A DNA stretch of 64,000 nucleotides from QZLE01 sp033852135. GTDB lineage: Bacteria > Pseudomonadota > Gammaproteobacteria > QZLD01. The position numbers were made by a program, and so were the translations under genes. The notes under the pieces were generated by a model. It was not told the origin of the DNA and ran no database searches. It saw nothing but the letters and a program-made list of their open reading frames with translations. How positions within the stretch are numbered: the first letter of the stretch is position 1; every line of letters begins with the position of its first letter. Location of the stretch: contig JAWSVB010000014.1 of assembly GCA_033852135.1 (NCBI GenBank), positions 36,987-100,986 of the forward strand, read 5' to 3'. Positions 1 to 10,262 of this stretch are shown here, piece after piece.

Positions 1-74
1 ACCTCAAATTGGTTGGCTCAGAAGTATTGTTAAATCAGTTGGTTAAAACTAAATATGAAGTGGAAAAGAATTAA
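1..74 (+). CDS. 3' end of an unidentified gene (partial)
   Basis: The first bases read as an open frame from position 3 to a TAA at 72-74, giving a C-terminal peptide ending LVKTKYEVEKN. It has no start in the window, so only the last 23 residues are visible. The amino-acid composition looks like coding sequence and a terminator-like inverted repeat follows directly. No family can be recognised from so short a tail. Confidence 0.45.
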   Translation, partial: LKLVGSEVLLNQLVKTKYEVEKN

Positions 75-86
75 TTCAATAAGCAT

Positions 87-140
87 AGAATCAAATTAGG
101 ACAGAGTTTGATACTATTTACCCTATCCTAAGTTGATTCT
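87..140. terminator. inverted repeat between convergent genes
   Basis: A 15-bp arm at 87-101 pairs with 126-140 with one mismatch, around a 24-nt loop. It lies between the plus-strand gene end and the convergent minus-strand alcohol dehydrogenase, where a bidirectional terminator is expected. The loop is long, so this is a moderate call. Confidence 0.4.
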
Positions 141-152
141 GATTTATGGATT

Positions 153-1310
153 TTACAAAGCAGCTGTTAATATCTTCTTAACAGTATCTAAATCCAAATC
201 ACGGGTTTCAGATAAAGCTGTCATCCCCATTTTTTCTAAATTAGATACAACTTTATCCACTCCAGTTGTATCAATTCCGTAATGGGAGAGGTTGGTTATA
301 ATGCCAAGTGAATTAAAAAATGCCTCGGTGTTATCGATAGCTTTATCAATTTTATTTTCATCAGAGCCAGTAGTAATTCCCCAAACTCTTTCTGCATATT
401 GTAGAAGCTTGGCTTTTTTCTTATCTTTTCTTTCACGCAATAGGTGTGGAAGGATTATTGCCAGAGTTCTTCCGTGAGCAATACCAAAAAGCGCAGTAAT
501 TTCATGTCCAATCATGTGTGTAGACCAATCTTGCGGGACTCCAGTGCCAATAAAACCATTTAATGCACATGTTGCTGACCACATGAAGTTCTTTCTTGCA
601 TCAAGGTTATCATTGTCATTAAAGGTAATTGGTCCATCTTCGATCAATGTTTGTAATATCCCTTCTGATACGCGATCTTGGATTTTTGCATTTACAGGGT
701 AGGTGATGTATTGCTCAACCACATGAACAAAGGCATCGGCAACCCCATTGGCAATTTGCTCTTTAGGTAAGCTGTTGGTTAAGTCAGGATCAAGGAATGA
801 AAATTGTGGGAAACATAGTGGCGACATAAACACAAATTTCTGTTCGTTCATTGTTATAACTCCACCCATGTTCATCTCTGAACCAGTTGCAGGAAGAGTT
901 GCAACACAGCCTAAAGGGGTTGCTTTTTTTGTTGGGACCCCTTTAAAACCATGCATGAGAATATCTTGTGGGTCATTTTCATAATTGATTGCTAGTGAAA
1001 TAAATTTGGTTCCATCCATCACCGAGCCACCGCCAACAGCTAGCAAGAAGTCGATGTTTTCTGATTTAGCAATTTCTACAGCTTTTAGTAATGTTTTGAT
1101 TTGTGGGTTAGGCTCTATACCACCAAACTCAATCACTTCTCGATTACCAAGCGAGCTAGTTACCTTTTCGATAGTTCCGTACTTTTTTGCGCTGCCACCA
1201 CCAAAAAGAATCATCACTTTGGCATCTTTTGGAACTAGGCTATCTAGTTTTGCGAGTTTGTTTTGCCCAAAAATAATTTGCGTAGGGTTGTAGTAGTTAA
1301 AGTCAAACAT
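153..1310 (-). CDS. yqhD: iron-containing alcohol dehydrogenase, YqhD-type NADPH aldehyde reductase
   Basis: A 385-residue group III alcohol dehydrogenase. It aligns along its whole length with what I know of E. coli YqhD, a cytosolic NADPH-dependent reductase of short and reactive aldehydes. The nucleotide-binding GGGS motif is at residues 93-96. The metal ligands fall at D192, H196, H265 and H279, each two residues before the known YqhD ligands (D194, H198, H267, H281). Length is normal. It is a single-gene unit facing an inverted repeat downstream. The physiological substrate cannot be read from the sequence; aldehyde detoxification or butanol-type fermentation are both possible. Confidence 0.9.
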   Translation of the reverse strand: MFDFNYYNPTQIIFGQNKLAKLDSLVPKDAKVMILFGGGSAKKYGTIEKVTSSLGNREVIEFGGIEPNPQIKTLLKAVEIAKSENIDFLLAVGGGSVMDGTKFISLAINYENDPQDILMHGFKGVPTKKATPLGCVATLPATGSEMNMGGVITMNEQKFVFMSPLCFPQFSFLDPDLTNSLPKEQIANGVADAFVHVVEQYITYPVNAKIQDRVSEGILQTLIEDGPITFNDNDNLDARKNFMWSATCALNGFIGTGVPQDWSTHMIGHEITALFGIAHGRTLAIILPHLLRERKDKKKAKLLQYAERVWGITTGSDENKIDKAIDNTEAFFNSLGIITNLSHYGIDTTGVDKVVSNLEKMGMTALSETRDLDLDTVKKILTAAL

Positions 1311-1411
1311 TTAGGTCTCCTGCTGCAGGTTATGTTATAGCCTTAATCAAGGCTTCAGTTACTGCAGCTTCATCATATGTATTAATTCAATTCCAGTATT
1401 TATTAACGCTG

Positions 1412-4400
1412 TTATTTTTTCACTACGGTAAATGTTACATGAGTAACCTCTTTATCATTTGTGGTCTCATTCATCCGAAAACTATATTTTCCAGGTTTTG
1501 TTGGTGCTTTAAAAACCATCTGCCCCGAAGCTTTACCGCTAATGCGTTGATAGGTATGGTCATGCTGGTCGTTGCGATATGTAGAGCCATGTGCAATTTG
1601 TTCTGGGATCAATCCTACCCAGCTATTTTTTGGCAGTAACGGGGATGCTTTAAAGCTAACCGTTATTTTCTCTCCCGGGGTAAATGTTTGCTTGGAAAGT
1701 TGTAACTTATTATCCTGTATAGGAACAGCAACTTCAAAGGCAACAGCTGTTATCTCTTTATCATTGGTAGTTTCATTCATACGGAAGCCGTATGTACCGA
1801 TTTTTCTAGGTGCAGTGAACTCCATCTGTCCCGATGCTTTACCACTAACTCGTTGAAAGGTGTGGTCATGTTGATCGTTACGGTATGTCGAGCCATGAGC
1901 AATTTGCTCTGGTATCAACCCGATCCAACTATTTTTTGGTAGCAGCGGCGATGCCTTAAAATCTAATTTGATCTTCTCATAAGGTGCATAAACTTTTTTG
2001 CTAAGTATTAACTCATTGCCTTCCATTGGTACTGCTACTTCAAAGCTAACTGCTGCTACCTCTTTGTCGTTGGTGGTCTCGTTCATACGGAAACTGTATG
2101 TGCCGATTTTCTTCGGTGCTCGAAATACCATCTGACCTGATTCTTTACCACTAACTCGTTGAAAGGTGTAGTCATGTTGATCGTTACGATATGTAGATCC
2201 GTGAGGAACCTGCTCTGGTATCAATCCTACCCAGCTGTTTTTTGGTAGCAGTTTCGATGCCTTAAAATCTAATTTAATATCTTCATTTGGGGCAAAGATT
2301 TTCTTAGGGAGTATTAATGCTGCTGTATGATTTGGGACAGATACTGTGAAGGTAATAGATATTAACTCCTTATCACCATCACGTGTACTCACCCTTAAAT
2401 CATAGCTCCCATTGTTCTTTGGCACTTGGAATTTAAATTCCCCCGATGCCTTACCTTTAATCTTTTGAAAGGTTATATCATGTTGATCGTTGCGATATGC
2501 GGATCCATGAGCAACATGGCTTGGAATCAAACCTACCCAAGCATTTGCCGGTATTTTTGAAGAGGATAAATTTAGACTGATACTTTCCCCAGGGGCATAA
2601 AGCGTTTGAGCCAGTTTCAGAGTTGTTCCTTCCTTAGAAACTGTTTGTGGTGGATTTTTTGGTGCTGGTATAACAGGGGAGCGCAGGTTCGGCGCAGCAT
2701 ATTTTTTATCCGTGGCTTTTCCCTTACCTTGTTTTTGCTGCTCTTCAGCCATCATCTGGCGCGCAAGATCAATGGAACCCTGAATATTTTTCCTCCGATT
2801 TTGGCTGAGCTCTCTATTTAATGCAGGAAGTGAAATATCCAAAATACCCTGCCAGTTTTTCTCTTTAAAGAGCTTGGTATTTTGTTGTTCCAAATCTAGG
2901 ATATAATTGCGGTATTCACGAAATGCCGCATTAAAATCATCAGAAATTCTTTGCAATAGAGGGGAGGACCCACCTCCTGGAATAGGTGATTGAATTTTTT
3001 GCATTTCCAGCAATACTTTTTGGGCAGAAAACGGCTTTTTCTCTGCTACATGCTGGTCAAATAGTGGTACTTTGGCTTTGGCTCGTGACCACAGTTTCTC
3101 AAATGTTTTTAATTTTTTAAGTTTTTCTTGGGTGTCAGCATTTCCTGGAGCTAGCCTACCTGCAACCTCAAGATTCTCCCTGGCCTTAGAAAAGTCACGT
3201 AGATTAACTGCACGCCAGCCACTTTTCTTCGCAGCTTTTGCTACCTCTTTTATCACTGGCGCTGCACTTTTGGGGTCGTGTTGTTTAGCCTCATTAACGC
3301 TCTTTTCTGCAGCTACCATGTCTCCTCTAGCTATCTCATCTCGAGCTTGTTCGATCTTATTCTTTGCTGCTGCTTTTTTCTGCGGACCTGTTTTAGGATT
3401 TTCTGGTTTTTTGTAATTGGCTGGTGGGCTGACTAGTTCAATAACACTGACTGTTACTATTGCCTCCCCCAGTTTATTACCGTTTTTATTTTTCGCTGTT
3501 ACCTTAGCGGTAATTGTTCCTGCGGTGCTTCTGGATACTCTTGGTGTCTGGGAGATATCATTACTGATAGCTGTTCCCGGGTTAACGGTCCATTTCCAAC
3601 GCACGCCATCCGGCGTTGTACCACCTTGTAGTTCTGCTTTTAGGGTAATCTGTTCTGCGGTAGCCCGAGTTCCTCTTTTAATGGTTTTCAAACCTTTTGC
3701 TTTTGGATCCCAGGTTCTTGGCAGATTTGGTGGTTGCACCATCCAGGCATTTACGCCATATGTCATTCCGGTATAGCTGCTAGTTATCTCTGATAACTCA
3801 TCACCATGGACTGGAACTCTGGCCAATGCTTTAAGTTTTAGTGGGTTTACATCTTTTACTTTAAAGGATATTCGACCGCCGTTGCCATCAAGTTCTAAAC
3901 GGTTAGAGGTAGAAGGGTCAAACCAGCGGTAATCAATTAGTTTGCTTTCTATACCAGGTTTAGCGTGTATGGTGGCTGTTACTTGCTGCCCGACATAAGC
4001 TTTGCCATTAGCTGGTTCATAGCTGATGCTAAAGTTTGGAGCTACCACATTTACAGTGATTTGTTCACTCTCAGCCACAGTTTGATAAGCTCCCTCTATA
4101 AATTTAAGTAGTTCACACCAAACCTTAACTTCACCCATGCGGTCATAGGTAACTTCGGTAGAAGGATCTGGGCTTTCACCGGGATCAAATGTCAGTGCTG
4201 GTTCAGACTGCCAAACCACCTTGTACTCTTCTATTGGGGGTTGTTCATCATATTCCTCTTCGTCAGGATCTGGCACATAATGCCCCTGATTGGTATCATC
4301 AGGAATATCTAGTTTTGGCGGCGGAGTATAAGTAGCAGTGGCATTTGACGAGGTATCTACACAAAAAGGATTATCCCCTTTGCTGCAATCGATCTTAGCA

Positions 4401-7400
4401 GGAACACGTATAGGTTCTTGCAACCCCATTCCAGAAGCATTGAGAATTGCTTTGCTTCCGTAAAAAACTTCCCCTTTAACCCCTTTGATTTTTACCTTAG
4501 CTGGACCTACTCGAACGGTGGTAATAGCTTCAGCACTTATACCATCGGCATCAGTTGCTTTTAGGCTAATGCTCCAGTCTCCAACGTGGGATGGGGTAAA
4601 GCTTGTAGTTGATGAAGATCCGCTCACTCCAGACCACTTATATTGATATGGGCCTTTGCCACCACCAACTGATGCTGAAAGTGTCACTGTGGATCCAACT
4701 TCAACTATCTTTGTTGGACCTTTAAGGGTTACATCCAAAACAGCAAGCTCTGGTTCTTCAGGTTTTTCTTCCTCAGCTTTGTCCTTTTCTTTCTCGTCCT
4801 CTTTATCATCATCAGATGGGATTACACGCATACTGGCTTGAGCAAGCATTTTGGCGCTATTTCTAAAGTCATCCATAACTTCTACAGATAAAGATCCAGG
4901 ACCATCGACAATAGCTTTTACCTCAGGGCCATAGCGTGATTCAAGGGTGATTTTACCATCTGCTTTCCAGTGGAAGTATTTTTCTGCAGGTGGTGAGGCG
5001 GCAAGTAGTTTTGCCTTCGCGTTGATAGTCTCACCTTTTTTAGGGGTTAACTTAGATAGAGAAATCTCTATTTTCATCGATGCCATAAGGCAACTTTCTA
5101 AGGCTTTGCCAGCTTCACCAGTCATAAATGCGGCATACTTATAATCGCGCATCGCTTTATTCATTTTGATCTTAAAGTCACTTGCGGTGCTGCGATAAAG
5201 ATCGCGCTCACCAGAAGCCAATGCATACGGCATAGCTGCTACAAAGGTTATAACTGCGTCACCGATAGCTTGTTGTGCAGCTTCATCTTGTAAACTTTTT
5301 GGAAGATTTGAGTATTTATCTCTAACCTCAATATACCTGGAGTGGGCCGAATCATAGGCGTCACTCCATGCAGATTCTGCTTCGGCTAGAGTGTTGAAGT
5401 AGTCAACCAGATTTTCGATAAATACGATTTTGTAGCGATGGCTTAATAAAATTTGTAGTGATTTTTTATGGCAGGAGTTATCTGGGTCGTAACCCCCTTT
5501 GGACTTAAAACCGAAATCTTTGATAAGAGTTTCAACTTGAGAGACCGCATGTTTGCGACCGTTTTTCATCATGGATGCTAATTTAGTAATGCGTGGGCGA
5601 TCAAACTCTGGATATCCGGTTAGGTGCCAATTGGTATGTTTGTAACCCTTCGGTACCTCAGCTAGATACTTGTTTATTTTACGGTATTTTACTGCAATTT
5701 GGTTATATTCCTGCAGATAGTTTTTATAGATGCGGTAGCGGGACAGAGGCAGTGTCTCTTGCTCCATCGCATTCTTGATAACCTTGCTGTAGGCCTGAGC
5801 GCTACGATCGGCATTAGACACCAAAGTTCTTACCTTTAGCTCTGCCTCAAGTTTACGCAGTGCCTCTTTAGCCTTATTAATTTCCCCTTCGTAATCTTTG
5901 GCTACCCGAAACTCCTCTTCAGCCCACTCTTTGAGCTTAGCGATAGTTTGATTAAGTGCTTGGGTACGGATTTGGTGGTATTGTTTAAAAAATAGTAATG
6001 CAGCTTTGCCACCATGAGTTTCCACTTTGAGTTTTGCATCGAACTCATTTTCCCAGTCTTTATCATTAAAGTTGGGGAAGATAAGTTTTAAGGATTTGCG
6101 TAGCTCTTTAATTTTAGGGTATTGGGAAAATACATTTTTCTCTGCATAGTCTCTGATAGAAGCATTGATGGTTGGAACTGTAAACAAACCATCTGCTTTT
6201 TCAGATTCATAAGGTGTATCACCTTTTCTGGTTAAAAGATCTTTATAGGTTAACTCGTGAAATACATGGGCACGGTCAAATAGGCCGTTGAGTACCATGG
6301 GCTTATCGCCACCACCTTCCCAGCTTCCTGAAGCAATCCAGGTTTGCACAAGGTTTTGTGCTTGGCGTGCATCGTATACTCCCTCTGCGATAGGCATTCC
6401 TGCCATCACAAGTCCGGTAACCATAGCTGGAATTTGGCCGCCAGGAACAACTCCCATAACACCAATAGAGAGAAATAATCCCGCTTCTAAAGCTTTGCGT
6501 TTATTTCCAGTAAAGCCAGCATCAATACCCGCAAGAATACCTTCAGCAAAGTCACCAACAATAGGTAGGGAGGTCACCCATGCATTGGCTAGAGCTAGAT
6601 TTTCTTGCTCCAGTGTCATCGGCTTGCCGCTGTTAAGAATTGTGTAAGTTTGGAATAAGCCTGTTGCGACAGAAAAAACTCCATCCATTGGGCCCAAGTC
6701 GCCAACCTCGCCAAACTCGGTTGGTGTCAGGCTAAAGATATATTTACGGGTTTGCCGTTGCCACTGCATTAGGGATATAGCTTGTTTTCCAAGTCTGTTT
6801 TGCAGTCTTGCTGCCATATCAGCCATTTGACCAGGAAGTATTTTTATCCTGAGGCGTGTCTCCATGGGCAGCTTGATTTCAGCGTCGATCCATCCAAGTA
6901 CCTTTAGATCGTTAGCAGGAAGAGTTTTTAGCTCTTTTACGGTTTGACGGATATCATCAGGCACTGTACGGATTAGTGCATTGCTGCGCTGGCGGCGCCA
7001 ATCATCTACCACATCGTCGATGGAATTAGATCCGCTTCCAAGCTCGAGCATATCTACAGAGCTAAGATACAATACTTCCTGCCTTGCGCGTTTGAGCTTG
7101 GCTGTTGCTGACCCAGGTGGTAGATCTGTGCCGTTTTGAATATGACGATTAACCTCGTAGTACTCTTCAGGTGTGATCTCATGGTTGTATAAAAGGGTCA
7201 TCAATAATCTTTTGCTGATTATATTGGCTGAGTCTCCAGAGGTCAGTTTAAGTTGGCGCTCAATATATCCCAATACATTTGGTCCCATTGCGCGGCCACC
7301 AAATTCTTTCTGCAACAGCTTCATCATCGCATCTGTTTTTGCCCCTGGAACATCACCGATGGCAGCTAGCCCATTAGCCAAGTCATTCAGGTCAAATTTA

Positions 7401-8671
7401 ATTAGCTGTTTTCTGTATAGAACCTCTAAATCACTTATACCTTTTGCGCCCTTAGCTGCTTTAACCTGTTCAAGTTCAGTAAGTAGCTTGTTGACGTCGA
7501 GCATAAGTTGGTTTTCTACAGTTTGGTATAAACCACGCTTCACACCTGTGATAACTTCATCTTCGCTAAGTCTCATCTTAGACAGAATTACTGAAGCATC
7601 ATCTGGCTGTTTCGAAATTTTGCGAGCGGTAAGAAAGGCTCGTGCTTCGTCGTTATCCATATGGGTTAGTAAGGCAACTTCATCTACATCTACCCAGATG
7701 CGGTTTACGTATTTTGCTGTACCGCTAATTCCACCTTCTCCATGTTTAAAGAACATTGAAAAATCGCTGGCAACCTTGGCAAATTTAGCACGGCGGCTCG
7801 ATGGCATAAGCGCATCAACTTGATCCAACAGCATATCTGATAATGCGTCTTTCCCACCCGGTGTTAATATCCAGGACCCCTTTTCTAACGTAATACGACG
7901 TACTTTTTCTGGGTCGCCTAAATAGCTGGTAGCAAAAAAACGCTGACCAGCACCACCGCGATACATATCTTTAGCAGAAGAGGCTACCTGAGCATCAAGA
8001 TTACGTTTGAGGGCATCATGCATTTCACGTTGAAGGGTAGCGATTGCATCGCCAGAGCCACTTTTTTGAATATCGCGTGCTTTTGCGAGGGCTTTATTGA
8101 GGTCTTCATAGCCAAAGTTAGGTAAGTCAGATGCAACTACATCCATCGCTGAACTAGTTAGCCCTTTTGGGATATCTAGCTTTTGTTTAGCTGCAGCTTT
8201 TAATAGTGGATCATCTGCATTTTGAGCAAGAAGGTCAGTAGTGGTTTGTAAAATAGCGCTTTCAATGCTGCTTCTAGCTTTACGGACATCTTTGCCAACA
8301 TAAAGTAGGTCTATATCGCGCCCTGGTTTGCAAGAACCACTAGCCAGGAACATGTCAGCTGATTCACCCATAGATTCAGCTGCCGCACGGGTAGATTCTC
8401 CCACAACTCGAATCCGTAAGTTTTGCACCTGATCTTGTATGCTCTGAGGCAACTTCTTCATGTTTTCTTCATACCACTTAAGATCGCGAGTGATTAGAAG
8501 CAAAGATGCATCAGTATAATTTCCGCTGGGATTGGATATCATTTTCTTCATCAAAAAGTCACCTAGCTCATCGGAATGGGCTGAAATAGATGAAAGCATT
8601 AAGAAGATAGACAGTAGTGAAAAAATAAATCCACGTAATGAGTTTCTGGAAGAAAACATATCCCTTGTCAT
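1412..8671 (-). CDS. giant secreted protein with PKD-like, TPR-like and four C-terminal repeat domains
   Basis: A 2419-residue protein of unknown function. Residues 1-32 form a signal peptide (hydrophobic run FIFSLLSIFLML, then SISAHS). Around residues 90-110 the stretch GSCKPGRDIDLLYVG loosely resembles a nucleotidyltransferase GS...DxD motif, but the spacing is short and I do not rely on it. Near residue 730 is a hydrophobic Gly-rich stretch. The middle is helical and charged. A Glu/Lys/Asp-rich linker precedes a PKD/Ig-like domain, and several more beta-sandwich-like segments follow. A helical TPR-like region rich in Ala and Lys precedes four tandem repeats at residues 2013-2419. It is transcribed alone; the gene upstream diverges. 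The likely location is periplasm or cell surface. Confidence 0.85.
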   Translation of the reverse strand: MTRDMFSSRNSLRGFIFSLLSIFLMLSSISAHSDELGDFLMKKMISNPSGNYTDASLLLITRDLKWYEENMKKLPQSIQDQVQNLRIRVVGESTRAAAESMGESADMFLASGSCKPGRDIDLLYVGKDVRKARSSIESAILQTTTDLLAQNADDPLLKAAAKQKLDIPKGLTSSAMDVVASDLPNFGYEDLNKALAKARDIQKSGSGDAIATLQREMHDALKRNLDAQVASSAKDMYRGGAGQRFFATSYLGDPEKVRRITLEKGSWILTPGGKDALSDMLLDQVDALMPSSRRAKFAKVASDFSMFFKHGEGGISGTAKYVNRIWVDVDEVALLTHMDNDEARAFLTARKISKQPDDASVILSKMRLSEDEVITGVKRGLYQTVENQLMLDVNKLLTELEQVKAAKGAKGISDLEVLYRKQLIKFDLNDLANGLAAIGDVPGAKTDAMMKLLQKEFGGRAMGPNVLGYIERQLKLTSGDSANIISKRLLMTLLYNHEITPEEYYEVNRHIQNGTDLPPGSATAKLKRARQEVLYLSSVDMLELGSGSNSIDDVVDDWRRQRSNALIRTVPDDIRQTVKELKTLPANDLKVLGWIDAEIKLPMETRLRIKILPGQMADMAARLQNRLGKQAISLMQWQRQTRKYIFSLTPTEFGEVGDLGPMDGVFSVATGLFQTYTILNSGKPMTLEQENLALANAWVTSLPIVGDFAEGILAGIDAGFTGNKRKALEAGLFLSIGVMGVVPGGQIPAMVTGLVMAGMPIAEGVYDARQAQNLVQTWIASGSWEGGGDKPMVLNGLFDRAHVFHELTYKDLLTRKGDTPYESEKADGLFTVPTINASIRDYAEKNVFSQYPKIKELRKSLKLIFPNFNDKDWENEFDAKLKVETHGGKAALLFFKQYHQIRTQALNQTIAKLKEWAEEEFRVAKDYEGEINKAKEALRKLEAELKVRTLVSNADRSAQAYSKVIKNAMEQETLPLSRYRIYKNYLQEYNQIAVKYRKINKYLAEVPKGYKHTNWHLTGYPEFDRPRITKLASMMKNGRKHAVSQVETLIKDFGFKSKGGYDPDNSCHKKSLQILLSHRYKIVFIENLVDYFNTLAEAESAWSDAYDSAHSRYIEVRDKYSNLPKSLQDEAAQQAIGDAVITFVAAMPYALASGERDLYRSTASDFKIKMNKAMRDYKYAAFMTGEAGKALESCLMASMKIEISLSKLTPKKGETINAKAKLLAASPPAEKYFHWKADGKITLESRYGPEVKAIVDGPGSLSVEVMDDFRNSAKMLAQASMRVIPSDDDKEDEKEKDKAEEEKPEEPELAVLDVTLKGPTKIVEVGSTVTLSASVGGGKGPYQYKWSGVSGSSSTTSFTPSHVGDWSISLKATDADGISAEAITTVRVGPAKVKIKGVKGEVFYGSKAILNASGMGLQEPIRVPAKIDCSKGDNPFCVDTSSNATATYTPPPKLDIPDDTNQGHYVPDPDEEEYDEQPPIEEYKVVWQSEPALTFDPGESPDPSTEVTYDRMGEVKVWCELLKFIEGAYQTVAESEQITVNVVAPNFSISYEPANGKAYVGQQVTATIHAKPGIESKLIDYRWFDPSTSNRLELDGNGGRISFKVKDVNPLKLKALARVPVHGDELSEITSSYTGMTYGVNAWMVQPPNLPRTWDPKAKGLKTIKRGTRATAEQITLKAELQGGTTPDGVRWKWTVNPGTAISNDISQTPRVSRSTAGTITAKVTAKNKNGNKLGEAIVTVSVIELVSPPANYKKPENPKTGPQKKAAAKNKIEQARDEIARGDMVAAEKSVNEAKQHDPKSAAPVIKEVAKAAKKSGWRAVNLRDFSKARENLEVAGRLAPGNADTQEKLKKLKTFEKLWSRAKAKVPLFDQHVAEKKPFSAQKVLLEMQKIQSPIPGGGSSPLLQRISDDFNAAFREYRNYILDLEQQNTKLFKEKNWQGILDISLPALNRELSQNRRKNIQGSIDLARQMMAEEQQKQGKGKATDKKYAAPNLRSPVIPAPKNPPQTVSKEGTTLKLAQTLYAPGESISLNLSSSKIPANAWVGLIPSHVAHGSAYRNDQHDITFQKIKGKASGEFKFQVPKNNGSYDLRVSTRDGDKELISITFTVSVPNHTAALILPKKIFAPNEDIKLDFKASKLLPKNSWVGLIPEQVPHGSTYRNDQHDYTFQRVSGKESGQMVFRAPKKIGTYSFRMNETTNDKEVAAVSFEVAVPMEGNELILSKKVYAPYEKIKLDFKASPLLPKNSWIGLIPEQIAHGSTYRNDQHDHTFQRVSGKASGQMEFTAPRKIGTYGFRMNETTNDKEITAVAFEVAVPIQDNKLQLSKQTFTPGEKITVSFKASPLLPKNSWVGLIPEQIAHGSTYRNDQHDHTYQRISGKASGQMVFKAPTKPGKYSFRMNETTNDKEVTHVTFTVVKK
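1415..2635 (-). repeat. four tandem 102-codon repeats in the giant secreted protein
   Basis: Four consecutive domains of 101, 102, 102 and 102 residues cover protein positions 2013-2113, 2114-2215, 2216-2317 and 2318-2419. Each has an APxE/PGE turn, the core WVGLIPEQxxHGSTYRND, a QHDxTxQR strand and, in the last three, a terminal FRMNETTNDKEV block. The last three are nearly identical to each other; the first is the most diverged. They look like adhesive or carbohydrate-facing beta-sandwich modules. Confidence 0.9.
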
Positions 8672-8862
8672 ATAAATTCCTATAGATATAAATTTTGATT
8701 AAGAATGACTATGGTTCACTAGAATGATTATATTATAAGACAATTATTAATTCATATGTGGTGTCTTAGCCCACGATTTTGAAGAAAATATTCATCTATT
8801 TTGTAACTAATAACCATCCATTGCATACAACTTAAATTTAATTAATCTGCTACAATCCCAGC

Positions 8863-10209
8863 ATGAAAATTCATCCGATAGAATCACCACTTATAAAAAC
8901 ATTCTTTTACTACGCTATACCTTCAATGCTTGGACTTATAGCTATGTCATCGGCAAGTATTGTTGATGGTATTTTTGTAGGAAACTGGATTGGTTCCGCT
9001 GCGCTTGCAGCTATCAATTTAACCATTCCATATCAGTCATTGGTATTCAGCTTTTTATTGATGTTTTCGATTGGCGGCACAGTAAGGGCAGGGAAGTATC
9101 GTGGAGAAAATCGCTACGATGATGCTTCGTCTATTTTTATCAAGACATTATTGGTGGTTACTTTTTTTGCTCTGATTGCTTGTATACCAGCATGGATCTA
9201 TACAGATATATTGGCAAAAGCTCTTGGTGCTGATGCACAGCTACTACCATTGGTTGTTGAATATTTAGATATCTTGCTGCTGTTTATGCCAATTCAGCTG
9301 GTTACTATTGTTATCTATTTCTTTGTGCGCATGGATGAACAGCCAGTTCTTGCTTCTGTTGCTTTGATTTGTGGTTCAGTTGCCAATATTTTGCTTGATT
9401 GGGTATTTATAACCAACTTTAACTGGGGGCTTACTGGTGCAGCATGGGCCACAGTATTATCTCAGTTTATGCAACTTATTATTCTATTATCACACTTTGT
9501 TTCAGGTAAAGGTCGACTTCAATGGCTACTGTCATGGAGTGGTTGGATTGAGATACCAAAAGGTGCAATCAATGGCTTCTCCGAGTTTATCAACGAGATG
9601 TCAGGCAGCCTGACTCATTTCATGATTAACTGGTTGTTAATGATTCGTATCGGGGTTATTGGCCTTGCCGCATTTACCGTTATCAATTATCTAATGTTTT
9701 TTGCCTTTATGATTTTTTATAGTATCGGCGATGCGATTCAAATATTAGTAAGCCAAAATTTTGGTGCCAAGCAGTTTATACGTATTCGCAAATTTGTGAT
9801 GATTGCACTTTTTACTTCTATATCTATAGCCATTGCGATAATGGTGTTATTAGCATCATCTCCAGAAACTTTGCTCGGGGTGTTTTTAAGCGAGGATATT
9901 TCATCAACACTAGCCTTGGCAAAACAATTTGCTCTGTTGATACTTCCGGTTTTTCTCTTTAGTGGAATAAACTTTGTTGCCTCAAGTTACTTTACTGCCA
10001 TACATAAGCCATTAGAGTCTGGTGCTATAGCCTTAAGTCGCGGGCTCATATTTCCAGCTTCTTTTTTAGCTCTGTTTGGTTGGGTTTTTCCGCAGATTCC
10101 GCTATTGGCAGCATTACCAATAGCGGAAATAATTACTTCAATTCTTAGTGGGATTCTGATGGTAAAGCATCTTAAAATTGATAAAGATTCGAGTGCTTTA
10201 GCCAGATAG
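8863..10209 (+). CDS. MATE family multidrug/Na+ antiporter
   Basis: A 448-residue inner-membrane protein with about twelve hydrophobic segments. The N-terminal MLGLIAMSSASIVDGIFVGNWIGSAAL-type region (residues 20-46) is the MATE signature, repeated in diverged form in the second half around FINEMSGSLTHFMINWLLMIRIG. Length is normal for the family. MATE proteins export cationic compounds in exchange for sodium or protons. The gene stands alone, divergent from the giant secreted protein, with a 190-bp AT-rich shared upstream region. No strong ribosome site is visible before the ATG. The substrate is unknown. Confidence 0.9.
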   Translation: MKIHPIESPLIKTFFYYAIPSMLGLIAMSSASIVDGIFVGNWIGSAALAAINLTIPYQSLVFSFLLMFSIGGTVRAGKYRGENRYDDASSIFIKTLLVVTFFALIACIPAWIYTDILAKALGADAQLLPLVVEYLDILLLFMPIQLVTIVIYFFVRMDEQPVLASVALICGSVANILLDWVFITNFNWGLTGAAWATVLSQFMQLIILLSHFVSGKGRLQWLLSWSGWIEIPKGAINGFSEFINEMSGSLTHFMINWLLMIRIGVIGLAAFTVINYLMFFAFMIFYSIGDAIQILVSQNFGAKQFIRIRKFVMIALFTSISIAIAIMVLLASSPETLLGVFLSEDISSTLALAKQFALLILPVFLFSGINFVASSYFTAIHKPLESGAIALSRGLIFPASFLALFGWVFPQIPLLAALPIAEIITSILSGILMVKHLKIDKDSSALAR

Positions 10210-10262
10210 GGCGCAAGTAAAATAGAAAATATTTAGTTAGATCTAAATTTCTCTATGACTTC

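Noticed and set aside
2606..7823. Plus-strand frames of 60-216 codons opposite the giant gene
   Set aside because: They are antisense shadows of a long coding region with strong protein features on the minus strand.
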